Assembly (NCBI GenBank): GCA_026770615.1
Contig: MU631361.1
Coordinates: 352,709-364,179, forward strand
Source of the DNA: Pavlovales sp. CCMP2436
Lineage: Eukaryota; Haptophyta; Pavlovophyceae; Pavlovales
Direction: 5' to 3'
Length of the DNA: 11,471 bases
Position numbers and translations under genes: made by a program. Position 1 is the stretch's first letter. Every line of letters begins with the position of its first letter. Positions 1 to 7,427 of this stretch are shown one piece after another. The notes under the pieces were generated by a model, which was not told the origin of the DNA, made no database searches, and saw only the letters and a list, made by a program, of their open reading frames with translations.

Positions 1-946
1 TGCTTTCGCTCCATGATCCTTCAACAGTCTGCGTACAAACCCGGAACCGTTTTATGACTGCGTGTACGGCTCAAGGAACCGTGCAGTGCCTTGCAGGAGT
101 CGTTGAATGTGTGCGCGTAGAGTGCAAGAAGCGTGAGATGCCTATGATTTTGCTCCAGGAATCTCGAAAAGCCTGCGATTAGGCCACCGTAACCGTGCTA
201 TGACTGCGCTTACGGCTCCAGGAACGGTGCAGTGCCTTGCAGGAGCCGTGGAATATGTGCTCGTAGGCTGCAAGAAGCTTGAGATGCCTTTGCTTTTGCT
301 CCAGAAATCTTGAATAGCCTGTGCTTACGCCCCCGGAACCGTTTTATGATTGCGCTTACGGCTCAAGGAACCGTGCAATGCCTTGCAGCAGCCGTGCAAT
401 GTTTGTGCGTAGAAGGCAAGAAACGTGAGATGTTTTTGCTTTCGCTCCAGGATCCTTGAATAGCCTGATCTTACGCCCCCAGGACCGTTTTATGATTACG
501 CTTTCGGCTCCAGGAACCGTGCAGTGCCTTGCAATAGCAGTGGAATGTGTGCTCGTAGGCTGCAAGAAGCGTTTGATGCCTCTGCTTACGCTTCAGGATC
601 CTTGACTATCCTGCGCGTACGCCCCCGGAACCGTGTTACAGGGGATCGCAGGCAATAAGAACGGCGCTTGTTGAGGCTGAGGGTGAGTTTCTTAGCAATT
701 TACATACAGACAATGCTTAAATTTGCTTAAAGTACATACAAACAATGAAAAAAGAGGCTCAGTTTCTAGACACGACGGTTTCTTATTGCCCGCGATCCCC
801 TGTATGACTGCGCTTATGGCTCCAGGAACCGTGCAGTGCTTGCAGGATCCGTGGAATGTGTGCGCGTAGGGTGCAAGAAGCGTGAGATGCCTCTGCTTTT
901 GCTCCAGGATCCTTGAATAGCCTGCGCTTACGTCCCTGGAACCGTG
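1..946 (-). repeat. ~145-bp satellite array, left block (inverted orientation)
   Basis: Head-to-tail repeat with a period of 144-146 bp. The landmark gcctg (or a close variant) recurs at 27, 171, 317, 463, 609 and 920. The last gap is 311 bp, which equals one unit plus the 166 bp added by the MITE and its duplicated TA. Each unit carries a GGATCC-type site, a CACGGTTCC-type box and a purine-rich stretch. The period is not a multiple of three, so the open frames that appear here rotate from unit to unit and are not credible genes. The block reads in the opposite sense to the one at 964-2142. Units differ by many substitutions, so the array is old or not homogenised. Confidence 0.9.
639..802. 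mobile_element. 164-bp MITE with ~23-bp TIRs and TA target duplication
   Basis: Both ends start CAGGGGATCGC when read inward and continue with a shared RGGCAATAAGAA, giving inverted repeats of about 23 bp with one mismatch. The dinucleotide TA flanks the element at 637-638 and 803-804. Neighbouring satellite units show the empty site as a single TA, so the insertion is visible by comparison within the array. The AT-rich interior carries a 15-bp direct repeat (TACATACARACAATG at 701-715 and 733-747). There is no coding capacity. TA duplication and short TIRs suit a non-autonomous member of the Tc1/mariner (IS630) group. The superfamily is inferred, since no transposase is present. Confidence 0.88.
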
Positions 947-963
947 TTGTGGTGCAGTCATAT
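947..963. repeat. Orientation switch point of the satellite
   Basis: Seventeen bases separate two oppositely oriented satellite arms. Immediately left is ...ggaaccgtg and immediately right is cacggttcc..., and the match continues outward through the gcctg and ggatcc landmarks on both sides. The two arms therefore form a very long imperfect palindrome of about 0.8 kb per side once the MITE is discounted. Confidence 0.8.
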
Positions 964-2142
964 CACGGTTCCGGGACGCGCAGGGTATTCAAGGATCCTG
1001 GAGCAAAAGCAGAGGCATCTCACGCTTCTTGCAGCCAACGAGCACACATTCCGCGGCTTTCGCAAGGCACTTCACGGTTTCTGGAGCCGTAAGCGCAGTC
1101 ATTACACGGTTCCGTGGCCTATGCTCAGGCTATTCAAGGATCCTGGAGAGTAAGCAGTGGCATCTAACGCTTCTTGCAGCCATCGCGCACATATTTCACT
1201 GCTTTTGTAAGGCACTGCACGGTTCCTGGAGCAGCGCAGTTATATCACAGTTCCGGGTTTGTACGCGCTGGCTATTCAAGGATCCTGGAGCAAAAGCATA
1301 GGAATCTCACGCTTCTTGCAACCTACGCTCTCACATGCCAGGGCTCTTGCAAGGCCCTGTACGGTTCCTGGAGCCGTAAGCGCAGTCATAACACGGTTCG
1401 GGAGCGTACGCGCAGGCTACTCAAGGAACCTGGAGCGTAAGCAGAGGCATCTCACGCTTCTTGCAGCCTGCGAGCACACATTCAACTTCTATTGCAACGC
1501 ACTGCACTGTTCCTGGAGCCGTAGCGCAGTCATAACACGGTTCCGGGGGCGTACACGCAGGCTATTCACGGATCCTGGAGCGAAATCAGAGGCATCTCAC
1601 GTTTCTTGCACCCTACGCGCACACATTCCACTGCTATTGCAAGGCATTTCACGGTTCCTGAAGCCGTAAGCGCAGTCATAACATGGTTCTGGGTTGTAAG
1701 TGCAGGCTATTCAACATTCCTGGAGGGAAAGCAGAGGCATCTTACGCTTTTTAGCAGCCTACGCGCACACATTCCGCGGCTGCTGCAAGGCACTGCACGG
1801 TTCCTAAAGCCGTGAGCGCAGTCATAACACGGTTCCAGGAACGTACGCGCAGGCTATTCAAGGATCCTGGTGTTAAAGAAGTGGCATCTGACGATTCTTG
1901 CAGCCTACGCGCACACATTCCACGTCTCTTGCAAGGCACTATACGATTCCTGGAGCCGAAGGCGCAGTTATAACACGGTTCCGGGGGCGTAAGCTCAGGC
2001 TATTCAAGGATCTTGGAGCGAAAGCAGAGGTATCTCACGCTTATTGCACCCTACGCGCACACATTCCACGGCTTTTGCAAGGCACTTCACGGGTCCTGGA
2101 GCCGTAAGCGCAGTCATAACACGGTTCCAGAGGCGAAAGTGC
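964..2142 (+). repeat. ~145-bp satellite array, right block
   Basis: About eight units of the same satellite in the forward sense. The landmark caggctattc or a close variant recurs at 981, 1126, 1268, 1413, 1558, 1703, 1850 and 1996, giving spacings of 142 to 147. Within a unit the two halves resemble each other around TCCTGGAGC..AAGC, which hints that the unit arose from an older ~70-bp repeat. Open frames of up to 136 codons occur because stops are rare in this sequence. They drift in frame with every unit and I do not call them genes. The block ends where X1 begins. Confidence 0.9.
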
Positions 2143-2406
2143 TGTGGATAAGATTAACCGTTAGACTAATTCCACTAATCGATTAGTGGGATTAGTCTAA
2201 CGGTTAATCTTATCCATACCAAAACTGGGGGTCCGGGGTTCGATGGATTGATGATTTTGCCCGGTTGCGCAACAGCTAGTTTAATGTAGTTTCTCTATAG
2301 GGTCGATTAATGGAAAAAGCCTTAAGATTCGGCCAGGATTGGATTGGGCTCGAACCTGGGACTCCCGATCTGGTTATGGAAAAGATTAAACGTTTGACTA
2401 ATCCCA
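2143..2406. mobile_element. Element X, copy 1 (X1): palindromic-end miniature element, right end truncated
   Basis: The left end is a 72-bp near-perfect palindrome (2145-2216, arms of 36 bp with one mismatch). A core of about 155 bp follows, then one further arm in direct orientation (about 2373-2406). The core has a CTGTTGCGCAACAG-like palindrome at 2262-2275 with one mismatch. B-box-like GGTTCGA sequences lie at 2237-2243 (+) and 2350-2356 (-). Each sits 44 nt inside a TAGTC..ACG A-box-like stretch, at 2193 (+) and 2400 (-). X1 lacks the 29-bp tandem duplication seen in X2 and X3. Its right edge joins the reverse transcriptase relic and its left edge joins the satellite. No target duplication is evident. 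Confidence 0.8.
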
Positions 2407-3088
2407 TCTTCGGCAGCATGAACGGCCTACGTGAGGCCTCGCAGATCTGGGACAACCTATTCCATGACATGCTCACCAAGATCGGCTTCACTGCCACCGC
2501 TGCCGACCCATCCCTCTTCGTCAAGTTCTTCCCGGACGGGGGCATCTGCCTCATCCCGGTGCACGTCGACGACGGTATCTGCTGCTACACCTGCTCGGAC
2601 GAGCATTTAGCGCAGTTCTGCTACGATCTCACCGCTTCAAATGGTCCAACGCCGACGACTACCTCGCCATGGACATATCCCAGTCCCCCGACCGATCCGC
2701 GGTGACAGTTTCCATTGAGACCTACACCCACGCCGCACTCGCAGGCGTCGACGCGGACATAATATGCGAGTTTTCGACACGCCCGCTGCGGTCGACATCC
2801 TGCGCAGCATAACAGCGACGCATCGCAGCTCTTCGACACCGACGGGCATGCCAGCTACATGAAGCTCGTCGGCACGCTCGGATACATTCGCAAGGTGCGA
2901 TGCGACATCGACTACGCCGTCACACTTGTCGCATCGAGATTTCAGGCGCCGACCGAACTGGACATGGCAAACGTGAAGCGCATCTTCGGCTTCCTCAAGT
3001 CGTGCCCGAAGCACGGTCGCACTTACAGCGGAGACCCGACCATCCGTGGTTTCTCCGATGCCGACTTTGCAGCACCTCAGACGGTCGC

Positions 3089-3220
3089 AGCTACTCCGGC
3101 GTGCTCATCATGATGGGGGGGGGGTTCAGCCGTCGCAGCGCGCACGCGCAAACAATCAACAGTTACGACTGCGACTGCCGACTCCCAAAGCTACTCCGGC
3201 GTGCTCGTCGTGATGGGGGG
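3089..3220 (+). repeat. Short direct duplication inside RNase H (3089-3120 / 3189-3220)
   Basis: The ~32-bp block agctactccggcgtgctc + tc.tgatgggg occurs twice exactly 100 bp apart, with two obvious base differences. The first copy sits where the RNase H fold expects it, after SDADFA. The second interrupts the next conserved stretch and adds a second SYSGVL-type peptide. The bases between and after the copies show no clear similarity, so only the block was copied. Confidence 0.8.
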
Positions 3221-3410
3221 TTCTCGCTCTCGCGTCACTCGTACGATCAATCGAAGAAACGCTCATGCCCCTGTCCAACATCCGAGTAAAGGTCTCGCTC
3301 CCGGTCGAGCTCTACTGCGACAATTACGCAACAGTGCTCGCCGCGACGACATACACCTCGCGCAAGAGCCGGCACCTCGCAAATCACGCTGCGTACGTGC
3401 AGAAGCACAA

Positions 3411-3465
3411 GATGATCGACGGGGACGTGCGCGTAAACCTGATCGGCACGTCCCCGTCGATCATC
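3411..3465. repeat. Perfect 20-bp inverted repeat with 15-nt loop in RNase H
   Basis: Arms at 3411-3430 (gatgatcgacggggacgtgc) and 3446-3465 are exact reverse complements with no mismatch. In the protein the right arm falls between the GT of the LIGTS stretch and the terminal NPADFFTK block. Related copia proteins have fewer residues there, so the right arm looks like a back-copied insertion of the left arm. Confidence 0.88.
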
Positions 3466-3629
3466 TACCCGTCAGTAGAGAACCCGGCCGACTTCTTCAC
3501 AAAGGCTTCCCCCGCGACCCCTTCCTGCGCTTCCGCGCCACGATCATGGAATGGAAACCATTCAAACCCTTACTCCCAAGTGAGGGTAAGCCACCGGCGC
3601 ACGTCGGAACAAAAACCAAACAACCCATT

Positions 3630-3719
3630 ATGCCGCTGCACCGGCATACCCGTCTATCCAGACACCTTCGATAGTGCAGCTCTGTCGCCCATCCCCGATT
3701 CAATCCGAATCCATCCAAC
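3630..3719 (+). repeat. Copia 3'-end motif, copy A (direct repeat with 10850-10939)
   Basis: These ~90 bp closely match 10850-10939 with scattered substitutions, from atgccgctgcacc through caatccgaat and the following catccaa. Here the motif follows the end of RNase H. In the second copy it follows the proline-rich linker downstream of integrase and leads into the pentamer repeat and inverted arm. I infer that it is the start of the 3' untranslated part of one copia family. The copy at 10850 would then result from deletion of RT and RNase H. Confidence 0.75.
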
Positions 3720-3720
3720 A

Positions 3721-3873
3721 GGGCAACATCATCAATCCATCGAACCCCGGACCCCAAGTTTTGTTATGGATGAGATTGAACGTTAAACTAATCGCGATTA
3801 GATTAGCTTACCGGTTAATCTCATCCATAAGAAAACTGGGGGTCCGGGGTTCGATGGATTGATGATTTTGCCC
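3721..3873. repeat. Large palindrome: head-to-head pieces of element X
   Basis: The stretch reads gggcaacatcatcaatccatcg...on the left. It is mirrored by ...cgatggattgatgattttgccc on the right, centred near 3797, with scattered mismatches. The left half is an inverted copy of the left part of the X core (about 40 bp). The middle is the X end palindrome, and the right half is the ordinary X2 core. Two X copies therefore appear to share one palindromic end. Confidence 0.8.
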
Positions 3874-4074
3874 TGTTGCGCAACAGCTAGTTTGATGTAG
3901 TCTCTCTCTAGGGTCAATTAATTGAAAAAGCCTAATGATTCGGCCAGGATTGGATGGGGCTCGAACCTGGGACTCCCGGTCATATTATGGATAAGATTGA
4001 CCGTCCGGTCTTGTTATGGATAAGATTGACCAATAGACTAATCCCACTAATAGATTAGTAGGATTAGTCTAACG
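3762..4074. mobile_element. Element X, copy 2 (X2), right end truncated
   Basis: It starts TGTTATGGATGAGATTG and forms a diverged end palindrome to about 3830. The core follows with the exact 14-bp palindrome CTGTTGCGCAACAG at 3873-3886. It then has two tandem copies of the terminal arm 29 bp apart (the tatgg motifs end at 3990 and 4019) and most of a right end palindrome. That palindrome stops after GGATTAGTCTAAC at about 4073, so the outermost ~20 bp are missing. An A-box-like TAGCTTACCGG starts at 3804, and a B-box-like GGTTCGA starts at 3848, 44 nt downstream. There is no coding capacity. Because the right end is lost and the left end is fused to an inverted X piece, no target duplication can be read. 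Confidence 0.82.
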
Positions 4075-4492
4075 CGCGCGGCAGGCGAGGTCACAGCTGC
4101 GGCTCGAGGACCTAGCTGCTCGTGGTCGCTTTGTCGGCCGACAGGTGGTGGCCTCGTTCTGTCGCTGCAAGGTGCCGTCGCACTGGAGGCCACTGTGCAG
4201 GCGCTGGAGAGCGACGGGCGCGCGGGCACTCCAGCCCGCTTCGGTGCGTGCTCGAGCTCTCCTCTGCCTGCTGTTTGAGGCGCAAGCTGGAGTTTGGCGT
4301 CGTCCTGCGGCCTCCCGCATATCAGCTGGCGCTGAGCCGCCGCGCCGCCAACGGGTAGCTCCTGTAGCTAAGCTGGATGTACGCGCACGGCTACCAACCG
4401 TGCAGATCGAGCACATGCGCGTGGGCAGCCCAGCTGCCAGTTCTGCAGTGGGCGTGCTCCCGTTAGCTCCGCTAATTTCCAATTTGGGCTTC
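4075..4492. other. GC-rich unassigned segment
   Basis: About 420 bp of GC-rich sequence lie between the truncated end of X2 and the third satellite block. Long frames are open on both strands (for example 4482 to 4069 on the minus strand, 137 codons). The composition alone explains that, and I recognise no conserved motif, zinc knuckle or catalytic block in any frame. It may be host sequence or a diverged transposon fragment. Confidence 0.4.
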
Positions 4493-4905
4493 GGGGGCGT
4501 AAGCGCAGGCTATTCAAGGATTCTGGAGCGTAAGCAGAGGCATCTCACGCTTTTTGAAGCCCAAGCGAACGCATGCCACGGCTCCTGCAAATCACTGCAC
4601 AGTTCCTGGAGCTTAAGCGCAGTCATTTCACGGTTCAGGGAGCTTACGCGCAGGTTTCTGACGGATCCTGGAGCGAAAGCAGAGGCATCTCACGCTTCTT
4701 GAAGCCCAAGCGAACGCATGCCACGGCTCCTGCAAGGCACTGCACGGTTCCGGGAGCCGTACGTGCAGGCATGTAACGGTTCAGGGAGAGTAAGCGCAGG
4801 CTTCTGACGGATCCTGGATCGTAATGGAGCGCAGAGACATCTCACGCTTCTTGCCAAATACCACGGCTCTTGCAAGGCACGTCGCGGTTCCTGCATCCTA
4901 ATCGT
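4493..4905 (+). repeat. ~145-bp satellite array, third block
   Basis: Three units of the same satellite as 964-2142, in the same orientation. Landmark cagg(c/t)(t/a)t.c positions are 4506, 4651 and 4797 (spacings 145 and 146). These units share variants with each other, such as ttgaagcccaagcgaacgcatgcc, that are not seen in the first two blocks. They therefore form a local subfamily. The last unit decays towards 4905. Confidence 0.88.
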
Positions 4906-5270
4906 AGCCTTGATACCATCCTCATGGCACGACTTCAGCCGAGCGCACAAGTTCTAATGCCAGCCTCACGGCGGTGCACTCCTAGGGCCGATGCCGGTGG
5001 GCTGGCAGTCGACGCCGTGGGCAAACTGCTGGTGGCGGAAGGTGGCCGTCGGGTGATAACACGTTCGTTTGGACTGGGCTCGCCCACGGCCGGTCTCGCT
5101 TGTGCTTCAGTTTCAGCCCCGAAAGTGCCGGACGCTGCACCTCGGAGCGCATAAGCTGCGCGTGCGGGTCTTGGAGGCATCGAGGGGTGCCTATTGTTGT
5201 GGTGAGTAGCAGGCCGCGAAGCCGCCCGCTGCTCATCTGAGATGGAGGGAGCCGCCGCCGTTCCTAAGAG
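4906..5270. other. Unassigned flank of the LTR element
   Basis: About 365 bp between the third satellite block and the 5-bp target duplication of the LTR element. Moderately GC-rich. Frames are open on both strands, but I see no recognisable domain. It is the left host or pre-insertion flank and should be compared with the 63 bp right of 11408. Confidence 0.4.
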
Positions 5271-5275
5271 GGAAT
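5271..5275. other. Target-site duplication GGAAT (left)
   Basis: GGAAT immediately precedes TGTTAGGG of the left LTR and matches GGAAT at 11404-11408 after the right LTR. Five bases is a typical duplication length for copia elements. Confidence 0.8.
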
Positions 5276-5492
5276 TGTTAGGGTCAGAAGGCGGCTCGGC
5301 GCCCAAATGCGGGCTCTCCGGGACGCCCGTCTCCGGGCTGGTATCGGGCACTGGCATGATTGGTTGAAGAGATAATTAAAGAATCGATGACGCTGAGTAA
5401 AGCGTCATCCGGAATGTTCGATTCAGGGTTCTGATTAATCTGATTATCCTGGTGAACCGATTGGGATTCTGGATACCCAATTGGGTATAACA
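5276..5492. repeat. LTR (left copy), 217 bp
   Basis: It starts TGTTAGGGTC and ends GTATAACA, so TG...CA holds on either strand. It has the same length as 11187-11403 and about 12 substitutions from it by eye (near 94-95% identity). An internal 9-bp inverted repeat, GATGACGCT/AGCGTCATC, lies at 5386-5394 and 5401-5409. The LTR has no coding capacity. On the inferred minus-strand sense this is the 3' LTR. Confidence 0.85.
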
Positions 5493-5501
5493 CTCCCACC
5501 C
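5493..5501 (-). other. Candidate polypurine tract
   Basis: On the minus strand GGGTGGGAG directly abuts the LTR start TGTTATACCC. This is the position and composition expected for the primer of plus-strand DNA synthesis. The other internal edge (11179-11186) has no purine tract on either strand. The call is short and rests on position. Confidence 0.55.
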
Positions 5502-5826
5502 ATGTAGCGGACGGGTAGAAAGATCGTGTTCTGGATGTGCGGATCGATTGAGGATAATTCGTGTTGGGCTCTATCCTTAGAGAGCACGGGATAGTCCCGA
5601 TTGATGTAGTCGTTCGCGTACATGTAGAGATTGATGGATGTTGATCATAATGAGGATGAGGATTGTAATGTATCAATGATCGGATTGATTTGATCGGATT
5701 GATTGATCGTGTTAACAGTGATTGATTGATGATGACGCGGAAGGGGTGAAGATAGACGGTAAAGGCCGTCGATGCCGTTGACGTTTGAGAGTTTGCGGAG
5801 ATCCGTATACGTGACGAACAAGTAAG
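5493..5826 (-). other. Putative 3' untranslated segment between polypurine tract and inverted arm
   Basis: About 330 bp with low-complexity GATT/GATC-rich runs (gattgatttgatcggattgattgatc near 5680-5710). There is no supported gene. This segment has no counterpart at the right end of the element, where the arm joins the LTR almost directly. That asymmetry is evidence for rearrangement of the right end. Confidence 0.45.
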
Positions 5827-6050
5827 AGTTGTGCGGCTCTATCGCACAGATGGAACGATTCGGCTTGGTTGGGCTTCCGGGTCACGCAGTATTTGCGGCG
5901 GTCGTCAAAAGCACGAGCGCGTAGTGCAAGTCCATGCACAGCACCTTTCACAGGTAGGCTGCAGTTCTCGTCTTCTTGTCCAGGGGGATGGGATGGAATC
6001 GGATTGGGATGGATGGATTCGGATGGATTGGATGGGTTTGGATGGATTCG
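5827..6050 (-). repeat. Inverted arm A1 (224 bp), pairs with 10955-11178
   Basis: The reverse complement of this segment matches 10955-11178 over exactly 224 bp with about seven differences by eye. It contains a degenerate GGATG/GGATT pentamer run (about 5985-6050) and a non-repetitive part. On the minus strand it directly follows the protease/pre-integrase region, at a junction where integrase, RT and RNase H would be expected. This implies a deletion between protease and the 3' end. Confidence 0.88.
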
Positions 6051-6787
6051 TGGGCTATCGAAGAGGATTGGGATGTTGGTTCTGGTTCGCGATGCCACGG
6101 TTTTCGGAGGAGAGTGGATGGGGCCTGGCGGATTGCGATAGGCAGAGTGGTCTCGCCGATAATGCGTCGCAGTACCAACGTGCCCTCGGGGAGGTGAATC
6201 GAGCAGTGGTCCCGGCGCAGGGAGATGGACCCGGTGTTGTGCAAGTCCGAGAAATTGATAAGAGGCCGCTCAGTGTCGGGGACGTGCAGCGAGTTTGGGA
6301 TTTCGACAGTGGCGTGTTTGCCGTAGATCTAATTGAGGATGAGCGGGGCCGCAGTGCCGATGCCGACGGCGTGGATGAACCGGCCTGATTCTGCGACTCG
6401 GATTCGCAAGGATCCCCGAGGGAGTGGTTTATATTCGGATTGGAAATAGGATCTATGTGCAAACATCGGGCAAGTTGCCCCTACGTCTACCAGCCCTATC
6501 TGGGTTGACGGATCGGTCAGCTCGGCGGCGGTGGCACAGGATTCGAGGACTGACACGCGCGTGCAGGATTGGTGCTTGGATGTGATAGGATCAAGCGCGG
6601 CGAAGGCGCTAATGGATGGGGATCGGGGTTTGGGATCGGAGGGCGACATGTCCAGATCGAAAGTGTCTGCGGCCTCGTCTCCAGCGCAGCTAGCACTGGA
6701 ATAGAAGTCGCCACCACTGCCGACTGCTACCACCTCACCGTCTGCGGTGCGCTTGAAATCTGTGAATTCAGGACCAATCGGGTTCAA
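6051..6787 (-). pseudogene. pro: Copia aspartic protease and GAG-pre-integrase region
   Basis: The protease of copia elements cleaves the Gag-Pol polyprotein inside the particle. Its active site appears as VDVGATCPMF (catalytic Asp codon at 6487-6485, with V where DSG/DTG is usual). A conserved RVAESGRFIHAVGIGT stretch follows, resembling the VADGxxxxVxGxGT block. After an in-frame TAG (6331-6329) the same frame continues with SLHVPDTERPLINFSDLHNTG, matching the NVLxVPxLxxNLLSVxxL pre-integrase block. It ends in an abrupt switch to the pentamer repeat near 6050. Relative to Gag the frame is offset by one base, so protease needs a frameshift or an indel occurred. The missing integrase domain makes this a truncated relic. 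Confidence 0.85.
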
Positions 6788-7422
6788 AATGTTGACGGTC
6801 TCGTGCGGCCTCGCCTCCTGCGCCGCGCCCTAGTGGCCATCCCTGCGGCCCGGGCCACCCCTGCGGCGCGGGCCCGCCTGCGAGAAGTCGCGCCTTTCCG
6901 CGAGGTAGGTCTCCCGCTTTGCAGTGTCCGATCTGCGGTCCTCTTTGCGCAAAGTCGGGCAGAGCTTGGATGCGCCCGACGCCTTTGCAGATGCTGCACT
7001 GCCATGTGGCTAGCTTGGTCTTCGCGAAACATGTCTCCTCGGTGTGGCTGACACTTCTGCATGCGAGACACTGCGTCCTCTGGTTCTGACCGTGCTTGTA
7101 AGTTGGGAGCTGTTTGTTGTAAGGGTTCTGGTTCTGCTGGCCGCTCGAGTACAGGTTCTGGTTCTGGATCTGGCCCTTGCGGTATGCTGCGGGTGAGAAC
7201 GCGCTCTCTTGTGCGCGGCGGGATGGCGCCACGAACTTTTCGATGACCGAAGCGGGGTCTTTCTGGTACTTGAGCACAAGCGCGTTGAAGTTGACAGCTG
7301 CCATGCCGTCGAGGTTGCGCTTGCGCCAGGTTTGCGCGACTGTGGCGATCTGGATCATGATCATGGCGATCATCGAGACTTCGAGGCCCGAATCGGAAAC
7401 CGAGCTGCGGTCGAAGTAGGCG
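6768..7422 (-). pseudogene. gag: Copia Gag, C-terminal part with CCHC zinc knuckle
   Basis: Gag assembles the virus-like particle and its zinc knuckle binds element RNA. QTWRKRN..GMAAVNFNALVLKYQ precedes an Asn/Gln-rich basic stretch. A canonical CX2CX4HX4C knuckle follows, CLACRSVSHTEETC, at 7070-7029. A second, decayed knuckle begins CSICKGVG, with Arg and Pro where His and Cys belong. The reading phase is the same as that of 7739-8389 once X3 (7428-7733) and one copy of its ATATC duplication are discounted. These are therefore two pieces of one gene. The frame ends at a TGA at 6770-6768, just inside the start of the protease frame. Confidence 0.85.
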
Positions 7423-7427
7423 ATATC

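Larger units (their letters stand above)
2403..3600 (+). pseudogene. pol: Ty1/copia pol relic: C-terminal reverse transcriptase plus RNase H
   Basis: In complete elements this part of Pol copies element RNA to cDNA and degrades the RNA strand inside the virus-like particle. The first frame (to about 2640) shows NGLREASQIW, matching the copia YGLKQAPRxW block, and an HVDD catalytic box at 2562-2573. The frame then shifts; DDYLAMDISQSP and following match the RT connection. RNase H signatures follow: VGTLGYIRK..DIDYAV from 2859, SDADFA with the first acid at 3057, and VELYCDN with an acid at 3319. The terminal NPADFFTK ends near 3504. The N-terminal RT half, with the first catalytic Asp, is absent. 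Several frameshifts, a 10-G run at 3115-3124 and two short local duplications break the frame. It is not functional. Confidence 0.9.

Noticed and set aside
1..1200. CRISPR array
   Set aside because: The repeat has no short-repeat/unique-spacer structure; whole ~145-bp units repeat in tandem.
944..2107. Overlapping open frames of 69-136 codons in the satellite
   Set aside because: The ~145-bp period is not a multiple of three, so each unit shifts the frame. The frames come from repeat composition, and no known domain appears.
2225..2243. TGGGGGTCCGGGGTTCGA next to the X end palindrome as a tRNA primer-binding site
   Set aside because: It resembles a tRNA 3' end complement but lacks about three acceptor bases, and a matching version is present in inverted orientation at the other end of X. 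A terminal inverted repeat explains it better.
2193..2260. A genuine tRNA gene in X
   Set aside because: Box spacing fits, but the T stem pairs poorly and no full cloverleaf could be drawn, so only promoter-like boxes are claimed.
4069..4482. 137-codon minus-strand frame in GC-rich DNA
   Set aside because: Other frames on both strands are open over the same stretch and no motif is recognisable, so composition is a sufficient explanation.
5337..5360. TGGTATCGGGCACTGG, resembling the initiator-Met primer-binding site of plant copia elements
   Set aside because: It lies inside the LTR (also at about 11251-11266) rather than just after it, and is not at a CA-ended boundary. The LTR ends and target duplication place it internally.
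5831..6388. 185-codon plus-strand frame
   Set aside because: It runs antisense to the protease/pre-integrase homology and through the pentamer repeat, so it is a shadow frame.
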